From positions 6,386,001 through 6,450,000 of the forward strand of contig OY970235.1 of NCBI GenBank assembly GCA_963714145.1: 64,000 bases of DNA, written 5' to 3'. Shown one piece after another: positions 9,383 through 17,478 of this stretch. The stretch comes from JBBWZH01 sp035544115. GTDB lineage: Bacteria; Actinomycetota; Actinomycetes; Mycobacteriales; CADCTP01. Numbering within the stretch: position 1 is the first letter of the stretch; every line of letters begins with the position of its first letter. Below the pieces are notes generated by a model. The model saw only the letters and a list, made by a program, of their open reading frames with translations. It made no database searches and was not told the origin of the DNA. The position numbers and the translations under genes were made by a program.

Positions 9383-10063
9383 ATGAGCGGGGAACCGGCT
9401 ACCGGGGCGCATCTGCTGCCGGTGGAGGCGCTGCCGCAGCTGGACGTCCCGCTGGCGGCCGGCGGGCTGGTGCTCGGCCAGTCCCGGCCGGGGCAGCCGG
9501 TCGTGGTCCGGCTGTTCGGCAACCGGCCGACCTACGTGGGCATCTTCGCCGCGGCGTACGTGGGCCGGCTGCTCGCCTTCCGCAGCCTGGCGGTCGGCGC
9601 CCAGGTCACCGTGCTCACCCCGCGGCCGGCCAGTTGGCAATCGTTGGTCGGCGCCGCGCCGCGCCGCCGGGTCACCCTGGACCGGCCCGGGCAGCCGGCG
9701 CCGGCCGGCAACACCGCGGTCCGGCCGCTGCTTCTCGGCGAGGACGTCGGTGCCGGCGAGGCTCCGCTGCGCCGCGATCTGAGCGCCTGGCAGACCCAGC
9801 TGCAGCTGCGCCCGTACGTGACGCCGCAGCTGATCGCGCCGATGCGGTCCTACGACCTGGTCGTGCTGCAGCGGGTGCCGCCGGAGGCGGTGCGCCCGAT
9901 CCAGCTCGCCTTCGGCCTGCCGGCGGACACCGCCCGCTGGTTCGCGCAGCTGCCGGACGACATGGTGGCCGCCCTGGCCGGCGGCCGGGTCCAGTTCGTC
10001 AACCTGGTCCCGACCCAGGTCGAGACCGCCGCTTTCGGCCCACCCACCCGCCGCGACGGCTGA
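9383..10063 (+). CDS. Conserved-looking ESX-locus protein, function unknown
   Basis: A 226-residue soluble alpha/beta protein without signal peptide or membrane helix. Notable segments are RLFGNRPTYVGIFAAAYVGRL near residues 37-57 and YDLVVLQRVPPEA near 156-168. I do not recognise a family. Its place immediately after eccE, on the same strand, suggests a cytoplasmic accessory factor of the secretion apparatus. The ATG at 9383 has GGGGAAA upstream, supplied by the end of the dispersed repeat. Confidence 0.7.
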   Translation: MSGEPATGAHLLPVEALPQLDVPLAAGGLVLGQSRPGQPVVVRLFGNRPTYVGIFAAAYVGRLLAFRSLAVGAQVTVLTPRPASWQSLVGAAPRRRVTLDRPGQPAPAGNTAVRPLLLGEDVGAGEAPLRRDLSAWQTQLQLRPYVTPQLIAPMRSYDLVVLQRVPPEAVRPIQLAFGLPADTARWFAQLPDDMVAALAGGRVQFVNLVPTQVETAAFGPPTRRDG

Positions 10064-10077
10064 CCCGTCAGCCGCCC

Positions 10078-10196
10078 GGCACCCTCAGCCGGCAGGCACC
10101 CTCAGCCGGCAGGCACCCTCAGCCGGCAGGCACCCTCAGCCGGCAGGCACCCTCAGCCGACTGGCACCCTCAGCCGGTGGGACCGTCAGCCGGCCA
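10078..10196. repeat. Seven-copy 17-bp tandem repeat between convergent genes
   Basis: The unit GGCACCCTCAGCCGGCA is repeated head to tail from 10,078. Copies 1-4 are identical and copies 5-7 diverge (last unit GGACCGTCAGCCGGCCA). The last unit overlaps the eccD stop codon at 10,186-10,188. Each unit contains the self-complementary GCCGGC, so neighbouring units can pair into stem-loops from either strand. Its position between convergent genes suggests a two-way terminator or transcript-end structure. There are no spacers, so it is not a CRISPR. Confidence 0.9.
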
Positions 10197-11577
10197 GGCC
10201 GCGGACGTAGCCGTAGAGGCCGAGGACGGCAAGTGCGAGCGGGACGATCGCGATCACGGCCAGCGACTCGAGCAGGTCGGCGGCCCGGCCCCAGACCGGC
10301 GATGGCCGGCTGCCCGCCGGGCGCACCCCGCGGCCGACCAGCAGGGCGGCCGCGATCAGCAGCGGCAGCGTGACCGCGACCAGCGCCACCACCTGGCCGT
10401 GCCGGGCGGCAACCGCCAGCGCCAGCAGCGCGACCCCGAGCGCGGCCGCGGCCAGCAGCCAGATCCGCTGCAGCCGGCCGAGGAATGGGCGGGCCCGCAG
10501 CACGACCGCGACCGCGACGACCGCCACCAGCCAGGGTGCCGTGCCGGCCGGCTCCGGCGCGAGCACCAGCTCGCAGCCGGCGACCACGGCGGCGGTCGCG
10601 CCGGTCAGCCCGGTCACGTACCGGTCGGCGACCAGGGTGCGGGCCAGCACGGTCCGGCCGGGCACCACCGAGGTGTCCCGGCGCAGCTCGTCGGCGGTGA
10701 GCGGGATGACCGGCAGCGGCAGCTCGGCCAGCCGGAACGCCAGCGCGGGCAGCAGCGGGGTGACCGCCAGCACCGCGGCCACGGTGATCGCGGCGACCCC
10801 GGGTGCGGTCAGCCCGGTGCCCAGGTCCAGTAGCGCCGCGAGCATGCCGACCAGCGCGGCCGTGCCGGCGCCGACCAGCCCGGGCACGCCGTCCGCGACC
10901 GCGAACGCGGCCAGCAGCGCGGCGACCAGCACCGCCGCCGCGCCGCCGAGCAGCGGCAGCGCCCCGAAGTGGGTGGGCGTCCGGCCGGCGCCGAGCGCGG
11001 TGGCCCCGCCGATCGCCGCGTACGGCAGCGCGGACCAGCCCAGCAGCACCCCGGCCGGGGCGTCCCCGACGGCCCGCGAGAGCACCGCGCCGGCCAGGAT
11101 CAGCGCGCCGGCCAGCGCCCCGGTCAGGATGCTCGGCACCAGCCAGGGCGGCCCGGACATCAGGCTGACCAGGGCGGCCAGCAGCAGTGCGGCCAGCGCG
11201 GCGGTCAGGCTGACCCGCCGGGTGGTGCCGGGCAGCCAGCGCGAGGAACGGTCCCGGGAGGCGGTGGCGATCGCGTCCACCACGTCGTCGAAGGCGAGCT
11301 CGGGCAGCTGGGCCTGGCGCGGCCGCAGGTAGAGCAGCTCACCGTCCCTTATGGACAGTGCGGTGACCGACTTGCTGCCGTCCAGCGGGATCTCGCCGAG
11401 CCGCTGCAGGGCCCAGCCGCCGTGCCCGACGCCGCGGTCGGCGAGGTCCGGGCCGGCGTGCCGGAGCAGCGTCGGCAGCAGGTCGGTCAGCGGCACGTCC
11501 ACCGGCAGCGCGACGTCCACCCGGCCGTTCGGGGCGATGATCGTCACCCGGCACAGGTCGCCGCCGATGCTGGTCAC
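10186..11577 (-). CDS. eccD: Type VII secretion integral membrane protein EccD
   Basis: The polytopic channel subunit of ESX systems. Residues about 8-85 form the ubiquitin-like (YukD) cytoplasmic domain, ending in RDGELLYLRP. The rest contains about ten to eleven hydrophobic helices with short loops. At 463 residues it matches the family. The GTG at 11,577 follows GGAGGA by 7 bp. It is divergent from eccC across 111 bp that hold an inverted repeat. Its 3' end runs into the 17-bp tandem repeat. Confidence 0.93.
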   Translation of the reverse strand: MTSIGGDLCRVTIIAPNGRVDVALPVDVPLTDLLPTLLRHAGPDLADRGVGHGGWALQRLGEIPLDGSKSVTALSIRDGELLYLRPRQAQLPELAFDDVVDAIATASRDRSSRWLPGTTRRVSLTAALAALLLAALVSLMSGPPWLVPSILTGALAGALILAGAVLSRAVGDAPAGVLLGWSALPYAAIGGATALGAGRTPTHFGALPLLGGAAAVLVAALLAAFAVADGVPGLVGAGTAALVGMLAALLDLGTGLTAPGVAAITVAAVLAVTPLLPALAFRLAELPLPVIPLTADELRRDTSVVPGRTVLARTLVADRYVTGLTGATAAVVAGCELVLAPEPAGTAPWLVAVVAVAVVLRARPFLGRLQRIWLLAAAALGVALLALAVAARHGQVVALVAVTLPLLIAAALLVGRGVRPAGSRPSPVWGRAADLLESLAVIAIVPLALAVLGLYGYVRGLAG

Positions 11578-11624
11578 CGTGCGCTCCTCCCGCCATTCGC
11601 CAGGTGCAGGCTAACCGAGTGGTG

Positions 11625-11651
11625 TCACACCGGTGCGACGGTACGGTGTGA
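11625..11651. promoter_or_regulatory. Inverted repeat in the eccD/eccC divergent promoter gap
   Basis: TCACACCG (11,625-11,632) and CGGTGTGA (11,644-11,651) are perfect 8-bp arms separated by 11 bp, midway between the divergent starts of eccD and eccC. The geometry fits a dimeric repressor or activator site. No copy was noticed between eccB and eccE. Confidence 0.45.
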
Positions 11652-11688
11652 ACGGCAGACCGGTACGGGCAGAAGGGGCATCGCGCGG

Positions 11689-12966
11689 GTGAACACGATC
11701 GTGCTCCGCCGCCCGAGCCGCCGCCCGCCGCCGGAGCTGCCCCGCGGCGAGCTGGTACTGGAGTCACCGCCGGAGCTCCCGGAGACGCTCAGCGGCGGCT
11801 TCGGCGCGGCCCTGACCTACCTGCCGATGCTGGCCGGCGGCGGCGCGATGGCGTTCCTGTTCATCGGCCCGGCCGCGCGCGGGATCACGGTCGTGGCCGG
11901 CGTGATGTACGCGCTGTCGATGGCCGGGATGGCGGTGGGCCAGGTCGGCCGCGGCGCGAGCGAGAAGAAGCGGGCGCTGAACGCCGAGCGCCGCGACTAC
12001 GCCCGCTACCTCTCCCAGGTCCGCCGCCGGGTGCGGCGGGCGGCCAGCCAGCAGCGCGAGGCGCTGCTGTGGCGCAGCCCGGACCCGGACGCGCTCTGGT
12101 CGATCGCCCTGTCGGCCCGGCTCTGGGAACGCCGGCCGGCGGACGAGGACTTCGGCACGGTCCGGGTCGGGCTCGGCCCGCAGCGGCTGGCGGTCACGCT
12201 CGTCCCGCCGGAGACCAAGCCGGTGGAGGACCTGGAGCCGGTGTCGGCCGGGGCGCTGCGCCGGTTCGTCCGGACCCACTCGACGGTGGCCGATCTGCCG
12301 GTCTCGCTGTCCATCCGCGGCTTCGGCCGGATCGTGCTGGACGCGGCCACCCCGGCGGCGCAGGACGCGATGCTCGGCCTGGTCCGGGCGATGGTGGCGC
12401 AGCTGGCAGTCTTCCACTCCCCGGACGACCTGCGGATCGCGGTCTGCGCCGGCCCGGGCCAGCTGCCCCGGTGGGACTGGGTGAAGTGGCTGCCGCACGC
12501 GCTGCACCCGACCGAGGTGGACGCGGCCGGCCCGGTCCGGGTCGTCGCCGGGCAGCTGGCCGAGCTGGAACAGCTGCTCGGTGGCGAGCTGGCGCAGCGG
12601 CCCCGGTTCGGCGCGGCCAGCCCGGCCGACGCCTACCCGCACTGCCTGGTGATCCTGGACGGCGGCGAGGTCTCCTTCGACGCCCAGCTGGCCGGCACCG
12701 ACGTGCACGCGGTGACCGTGCTGGACGTCGGCGGCCGGCTGCCCCGGGACGCCGGCGAGCGCGGCACGCTGCGGCTGTCGGTCACCCCGGAGCGGATCGA
12801 GCGGCTGGTCCGGGACCGGGCCGGCACCGACGCCCGCAGCTCGCTCGGCCAGCCGGACCAGCTGAGCCTGGCCGAGGCCGAGTCGCTGGCCCGGCTGCTC
12901 GCGCCGTACCGGGTCAGCACCGCGGCCGGCGAGGCGGAGGACCGCTGTCCCGCGATCTCGGTCTGA
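11689..12966 (+). CDS. EccC N-terminal fragment as translated
   Basis: 425 codons from the GTG at 11,689 (AAGGGG about 10 bp upstream) to the TGA at 12,964-12,966. It covers the Arg/Pro-rich start, two membrane helices (about 40-80) and the region before ATPase 1, but ends before the first P-loop. The last eight residues are out of the native frame. On its own it could embed in the membrane but could not hydrolyse ATP. Confidence 0.6.
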   Translation: MNTIVLRRPSRRPPPELPRGELVLESPPELPETLSGGFGAALTYLPMLAGGGAMAFLFIGPAARGITVVAGVMYALSMAGMAVGQVGRGASEKKRALNAERRDYARYLSQVRRRVRRAASQQREALLWRSPDPDALWSIALSARLWERRPADEDFGTVRVGLGPQRLAVTLVPPETKPVEDLEPVSAGALRRFVRTHSTVADLPVSLSIRGFGRIVLDAATPAAQDAMLGLVRAMVAQLAVFHSPDDLRIAVCAGPGQLPRWDWVKWLPHALHPTEVDAAGPVRVVAGQLAELEQLLGGELAQRPRFGAASPADAYPHCLVILDGGEVSFDAQLAGTDVHAVTVLDVGGRLPRDAGERGTLRLSVTPERIERLVRDRAGTDARSSLGQPDQLSLAEAESLARLLAPYRVSTAAGEAEDRCPAISV

Positions 12967-13200
12967 CCCGGCTGCTCGGCCTCGGCGACCCGACCCGGAT
13001 CGAGACGTCGGTCACCTGGCGACCCCGGCCGCCGCGGGACCGGCTGCGGGTGCCGATCGGGGTCGGCCCGGTCGGCGAGCCGGTCGAGCTGGACATCAAG
13101 GAGTCCGCCCAGGACGGCATGGGCCCGCACGGCCTGGTCATCGGCGCGACCGGCTCGGGCAAGTCGCGAGCTGCTGCGCACGCTGGTACTCGGCCTGGCC

Positions 13201-15666
13201 GTGACGCACTCCTCGGAGGCGCTGAACTTCGTCCTGGTCGACTTCAAGGGCGGCGCCACGTTCGCCCGGCTGGAGGACCTGCCGCACACCTCCGCGGTGA
13301 TCACCAACCTGGCCGACGACCTGTCCCTGGTCGACCGGATGCGGGACGCGATCGACGGCGAGCTGAACCGCCGGCAGGAGCTGCTCCGGGACGCCGGCAA
13401 CTACGCCAGCCTGCGCGACTACGAGCGGGCCCGGGAGAACGGCGCGCCGCTGGCCGCGGTGCCCAGCCTGTTCGTGGTGGTGGACGAGTTCAGCGAACTG
13501 CTCGCCGCCAAGCCCGACTTCATCGACCTGTTCGTCACGATCGGCCGGATCGGCCGCTCGCTCGGCGTGCACCTGCTGCTCGCCTCGCAGCGGCTGGAGG
13601 AGGGCCGGCTGCGCGGGCTGGACACCTACCTGTCGTACCGGATCGGGCTGCGCACGTTCTCCGCGATGGAGTCCCGGGTGGTGCTCGGCGTGCCGGACGC
13701 CTACGAGCTGCCGAACGCGCCCGGGCACGGCTACCTGAAGATCGACACCAGCACCATGCTGCGGTTCAAGGCGGCGTACGTCTCCGGGCCGTACGCCGGG
13801 CCGCGGGAGACGCCGACCCAGCAGGCGGCCGCGGTGGCCGGGCAGGTCGTCCCGTACACGGTCGGCTACCTGCGGCCGTTGCGGGCGCAGGTGGCCGAGC
13901 CGGTGGCGGCGCCACCGGTGGACGCGAACGCCGAGACGATGCTGGAGATCGTCACGCAGCGGCTGGTCGGCCGCGGCTCGCCGGCGCACCAGGTCTGGCT
14001 GCCGCCGCTGGCCGAGCCGCCGACGCTGGCGCAGCTGCTGCCGCCGCTGGCCGCCGACCCGGCCGACGGCCTGCGCCCGGCCGGCTGGGCCGGCCGCGGC
14101 CAGCTGCAGGTCCCGGTCGGCCTGGTCGACAAGCCGTACGACCAGCGCCGCGACCCGCTCTGGCTGGACCTCTCCGGCTCCGGCGGGCACGTCGTCGTCG
14201 CCGGCGGGCCGCAGAGCGGCAAGAGCGCGCTGGTCCGGGACATCATCGCCGGGCTGGCGCTGACCCACACCCCGGCCGAGGTCCAGTTCTACTGCCTGGA
14301 CTTCGGCGGCGGGACCCTGTCCGGGCTGCTCGGGCTGCCGCACGTCGGGGCGGTCGCCGGCCGGCTGGAGGCGGACCTGATCCGGCGCACCCTGGCCGAG
14401 GTCACCGCGCTGCTGGCCGGCCGGGAGAAGCTGTTCACCGAGCAGCGGATCGACTCGATGGCCACCTACCGGCGGCGCCGGCGGGACGGTTCGCTGCCCG
14501 GCGACGGCTACGGCGACGTGTTCCTGGTGGTGGACGGCTGGGGCATGGTGCGCAGCGAGTTCGACCCGCTGGAGGCGCAGATCACCGGGCTGGCCGCGCG
14601 TGGCCTTGGCTACGGCGTGCACGTGCTGATCACCGTGCAGCGCTGGATGGAGGTGCGCCCGGCACTGCGCGACCTGGTCGGCACCCGGCTGGAGCTACGC
14701 CTCGGCGACCCGACCGAGTCCGATGTGGACAGGCGGGCGGCGGCGAACGTGCCGGAGAAGGCGCCCGGCCGCGGGCTGACCCGGGGCAAGCTGCAGTTTC
14801 TCGCCGCGCTGCCCCGGATCGACCGGGACCAGCGCCCGGAGACCCTGGTGGACGGGGTGGCCAGCCTGGTCAGCGCGGTCGCCGACGCCTGGGCCGGGCC
14901 GCCGGCACCGCAGGTCGAACTGCTGCCCAACAACCTCCCGTACGCGGCGCTGCCGGCACCGGCCAACGGCCGCGCCGGCATCCCGATCGGCGTGGACGAG
15001 GACGCGCTGGCCCCGGTGTACCTGGACTTCAGCACCGACCCGCACTTCGTGATCTTCGGTGATTCGCAGTGCGGCAAGACCAACCTGCTGCGGGCCATCG
15101 TCACCGGCATCACCACCCGGTACACCGCCGAGCAGGCCCGGATCATCTTCCTGGACTACCGCTACGGGCTGCTGGACGCGGCCGGCACCGCGCACAAGCT
15201 GGCCCACGGGTTCGCGTCCAACCACGCACCGCCGATCGTCCGGAACATCCTCGAGGGGATGAACAAGCGGCTGCCGCCGGCCGACCTGACCGCCGACCGG
15301 CTGAAGGCGCGGGACTGGTGGAATGGTCCAGACCTGTACGTGGTCATCGACGACTACGACCTGGTCGCCACCGGCAGCACCAACCCGCTGCTGCCGCTGC
15401 TCGACCTGGTGCCGCAGGCCCGCGACATCGGCCTGCACCTGATCATCGCCCGGGCCATCGGTGGCGCCGGCCGGGCCATGTTCGAACCGGTGCTGCAGCG
15501 GCTGCGGGAGACCGGCACCCCCGCGCTGATCATGTCCGGCAGCAAGGAGGAGGGTGCGCTGTTCGGCAACGTCAAGCCCGACGCGCTACCCCCCGGCCGC
15601 GGCCGGCTGGCCACCCGCCGCGGCAGCACCCTGATCCAGACCGCCTACCTCCCCCCGCCGCCCTGA
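13201..15666 (+). CDS. EccC C-terminal fragment as translated
   Basis: The frame is open from about 13,168. The first in-frame GTG (13,201) gives a protein starting THSSEALNFVLVDFKGGATF, so it begins just after the P-loop of ATPase 1. It retains the Walker B-like LFVVVDEFSELL of module 1 and complete modules 2 (GGPQSGKSAL) and 3 (GDSQCGKTNL). These distal modules bind substrate signal sequences and regulate module 1 in the family. No ribosome site is evident at 13,201, consistent with a broken rather than a naturally split gene. Confidence 0.6.
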   Translation: MTHSSEALNFVLVDFKGGATFARLEDLPHTSAVITNLADDLSLVDRMRDAIDGELNRRQELLRDAGNYASLRDYERARENGAPLAAVPSLFVVVDEFSELLAAKPDFIDLFVTIGRIGRSLGVHLLLASQRLEEGRLRGLDTYLSYRIGLRTFSAMESRVVLGVPDAYELPNAPGHGYLKIDTSTMLRFKAAYVSGPYAGPRETPTQQAAAVAGQVVPYTVGYLRPLRAQVAEPVAAPPVDANAETMLEIVTQRLVGRGSPAHQVWLPPLAEPPTLAQLLPPLAADPADGLRPAGWAGRGQLQVPVGLVDKPYDQRRDPLWLDLSGSGGHVVVAGGPQSGKSALVRDIIAGLALTHTPAEVQFYCLDFGGGTLSGLLGLPHVGAVAGRLEADLIRRTLAEVTALLAGREKLFTEQRIDSMATYRRRRRDGSLPGDGYGDVFLVVDGWGMVRSEFDPLEAQITGLAARGLGYGVHVLITVQRWMEVRPALRDLVGTRLELRLGDPTESDVDRRAAANVPEKAPGRGLTRGKLQFLAALPRIDRDQRPETLVDGVASLVSAVADAWAGPPAPQVELLPNNLPYAALPAPANGRAGIPIGVDEDALAPVYLDFSTDPHFVIFGDSQCGKTNLLRAIVTGITTRYTAEQARIIFLDYRYGLLDAAGTAHKLAHGFASNHAPPIVRNILEGMNKRLPPADLTADRLKARDWWNGPDLYVVIDDYDLVATGSTNPLLPLLDLVPQARDIGLHLIIARAIGGAGRAMFEPVLQRLRETGTPALIMSGSKEEGALFGNVKPDALPPGRGRLATRRGSTLIQTAYLPPPP

Positions 15667-15700
15667 CCGGCCGGCCCGCCCGGGAGCCGGAGTAGCCGGG

Positions 15701-15770
15701 GCGGCCCGACCGGGCCGCCGCCCGACCGGGCCGCCGGCCCGACAGGGCCGCCTGCCCGACAGCGCTGCCG
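15701..15770. terminator. Tandem 16-18 bp palindromic repeats between eccC and mycP
   Basis: About four degenerate copies of GCGGCCCGACCGGGCCGC lie between the convergent eccC and mycP genes. The first copy folds as GCGGCCC-GACC-GGGCCGC (15,701-15,718). This is a likely two-way, T-less actinobacterial terminator. Confidence 0.55.
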
Positions 15771-15781
15771 TCCGGCCGGGG

Positions 15782-17059
15782 CTACCGACCGATTGGGACC
15801 GACGGTGCCGGGTCGGCCGGGTGGCCGGGTTGCCAGCGGCGGCGCCGGCCGCGCGGGATCACGACCGCGGCGGCGATCACCACCAGCGCGAGCAGCGTGG
15901 CGCCGGCCGCCACGGCCAGCCCGATCAGCCGGGCCCGACTGTCCGGAGTGGACGGTGCCGGCAGCGGCGCCGCGGCCCGCTGCACCGGCGGCGACGCGGT
16001 CGGCAGCACCGCGGTCAGCGCCGCCACCGGGTTGATCACCCCGTACCCCAGTTCCGGGCTGGGCAGGTCGGTGGACGGGTGGTCGGCGGTCAGCTCGATC
16101 CGCCGCTTGATCTCGGCCGGGGTCAGCCGCGGCTGCCGGCCGCGCAGCAGCGCCACCAGCCCGCTGACGAACGGCGCCGCGAAACTGGTGCCGGAGAAGG
16201 GCACCAGCCCGCCGCCGGCCAGCAGGCAGGGCAGCTCCTGGCTGGGTGCGACCACCGTGACGAACGGGCCGGTGATCGAGTTCTCGTCCACCTTGCCGGC
16301 CCGGCCGATGCCGCCGACCGCGATCACGCTGTCGTACCCCTGCGCCAGCGCGGCCGGGTAGGTGATCACGTTCTGGTTCTTGTACTCGTTCCGGTTGCCG
16401 GTGGCCGCGACGATCACCGCGTTGCGGGCCAGCGCGCGCTGCGCGACCCCGGCGAACGCGGCCTTGCCCGCGGCGGTCAACTGGTCCGCGGCGACCGTGA
16501 CCGAGACGTTCAGCACCTGCGCACCGGCGGTCAGCGCGGCCTGCATCGCGCTGACCAGGTTCACCGCCGAACCCGGGGCCAGGTTCCCGTTGTCGTCGAC
16601 GCCCCAGCTCTGCCGCACCGGCAGGATCAGCGCGTCCGGCGCCACCCCGACCAGGCCGCGGTCGGCGCGCGGCCGGGCCGCGATGATGCCGGCCACCGCG
16701 GTGCCGTGCGCTGCGCAGTCGGTGTCCGCGCCCGGCCGGACCTGGCCGCTGGTCACGTCGTAGCCGGGCAGCACCCGCCCGCGCAGCTGCTCCTGTGCCC
16801 CGTCCACGCCGCTGTCCACCACCGCGACCGTGACCCCGGCGCCGCGGCCGTACCGCAACGCCTCGGCGTACCGCAGCCGCTCCTGCGCCCACGTTGGCGC
16901 CGCCGCCTGCACCGGCCCCAGCCGGCTCGCCAGCAACTCCGGATCGTGGTACTTGCACGCGGCCTCCCGCGGCTGCCGCTCCACCGCCCCCGCCGGCCCG
17001 GCTGCTGCGACCAGCAGCCCCGCCACCACCAGCAGCATCGCCACCGCCCGTACCCGCAC
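15782..17059 (-). CDS. mycP: Type VII secretion-associated serine protease mycosin
   Basis: A 425-residue MycP with a signal peptide (about 1-25), an S8 domain and a C-terminal membrane helix (about 385-408) followed by RRRR. Catalytic residues are Asp82 (VVDSG), His118 (AAHGTA), Asn222 (ATGN) and Ser292 in the classical SGTSFAAPFVSG box. Mycosins sit at the outer face of the ESX complex; they stabilise it and clip some substrates. The gene is the last of the minus-strand operon that starts with ybaB and includes the Rhs toxin, 35 bp after the immunity candidate. This ties the effector locus to the secretion machine. Confidence 0.95.
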   Translation of the reverse strand: MRVRAVAMLLVVAGLLVAAAGPAGAVERQPREAACKYHDPELLASRLGPVQAAAPTWAQERLRYAEALRYGRGAGVTVAVVDSGVDGAQEQLRGRVLPGYDVTSGQVRPGADTDCAAHGTAVAGIIAARPRADRGLVGVAPDALILPVRQSWGVDDNGNLAPGSAVNLVSAMQAALTAGAQVLNVSVTVAADQLTAAGKAAFAGVAQRALARNAVIVAATGNRNEYKNQNVITYPAALAQGYDSVIAVGGIGRAGKVDENSITGPFVTVVAPSQELPCLLAGGGLVPFSGTSFAAPFVSGLVALLRGRQPRLTPAEIKRRIELTADHPSTDLPSPELGYGVINPVAALTAVLPTASPPVQRAAAPLPAPSTPDSRARLIGLAVAAGATLLALVVIAAAVVIPRGRRRRWQPGHPADPAPSVPIGR

Positions 17060-17094
17060 GCTGCCCTCCGGCCCCTGGTGCCGATCGCCGACGG

Positions 17095-17478
17095 TCAGCC
17101 GGGCTCGGCGGACGACTCGAACGCCACGAAAATCAGCGTCGCCAGGCGCAGCACCGCGTCCCAGTCCTGCTGCGTCACCGCGCCGAAGCCTTCGGCGAGT
17201 GCCGCCGGCAACGGGGTGCCCTCGGCGGCATTCAGCAGATCGGCCACCGGGATACCGCTGCCGCGCAGCGCGTATCCGATCCGGCTGGTGCCATCCGGGC
17301 CGCCGCCGATCGGCTGGATACCGATCCGCTCGACGCCAAGCCGGTTGTCATCGGTGTCCGATCCGTAGGCGAGGACCGCTGCCACGAAGGCGCGATCCCG
17401 GTCGGCGGCGTCCGACTGGCCGGCCGCGCGCAATGGCAGGGAGTCCAGGAACCTGTCGCGAGCCGTATGTGTGGCCAC
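17095..17478 (-). CDS. Putative immunity protein to the adjacent Rhs toxin
   Basis: A 127-residue soluble acidic protein with no signal peptide. I recognise no family. Its GTG start shares one base with the TAG stop of the Rhs gene (TAGTG), so the two should be translated in a fixed order. A small unrelated gene directly behind a polymorphic toxin is the usual place for the cognate immunity protein. The assignment is by position, not homology. Confidence 0.65.
   Translation of the reverse strand: MATHTARDRFLDSLPLRAAGQSDAADRDRAFVAAVLAYGSDTDDNRLGVERIGIQPIGGGPDGTSRIGYALRGSGIPVADLLNAAEGTPLPAALAEGFGAVTQQDWDAVLRLATLIFVAFESSAEPG

Larger units (their letters stand above)
11689..15666 (+). pseudogene. 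eccC: eccC, FtsK/SpoIIIE-type ESX ATPase, disrupted by two frameshifts
   Basis: The whole length reads as EccC: two N-terminal membrane helices followed by three FtsK-like ATPase modules, with P-loops GATGSGKS (about 13,144), GGPQSGKS (about 14,206) and GDSQCGKT (about 15,058). The frame breaks twice. Near 12,942 one base is missing: GAGGACCGCTG instead of an expected GAGGACCCGCTG, after which EDPLSRDLGL would continue. At 13,167 one base is extra: AAGTCGCGAGCTG instead of AAGTCGGAGCTG, which would give GSGKSELLRTL. The two shifts cancel, and the 72 codons between them still read as normal EccC in their own frame. Translation as written stops at 12,966. The break lies inside ATPase 1, unlike the natural EccCa/EccCb split of ESX-1. 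Assembly indels are the simplest explanation; true inactivation would disable export. Confidence 0.85.

Noticed and set aside
10078..10196. Possible CRISPR array
   Set aside because: The 17-bp units are directly adjacent with no spacers, and no cas genes are present.
12942..13168. Natural EccCa/EccCb split as in ESX-1, or programmed frameshifting
   Set aside because: The break is inside ATPase 1 and the intervening P-loop segment is intact in a third phase. There is no slippery heptamer and no ribosome site for a second protein.
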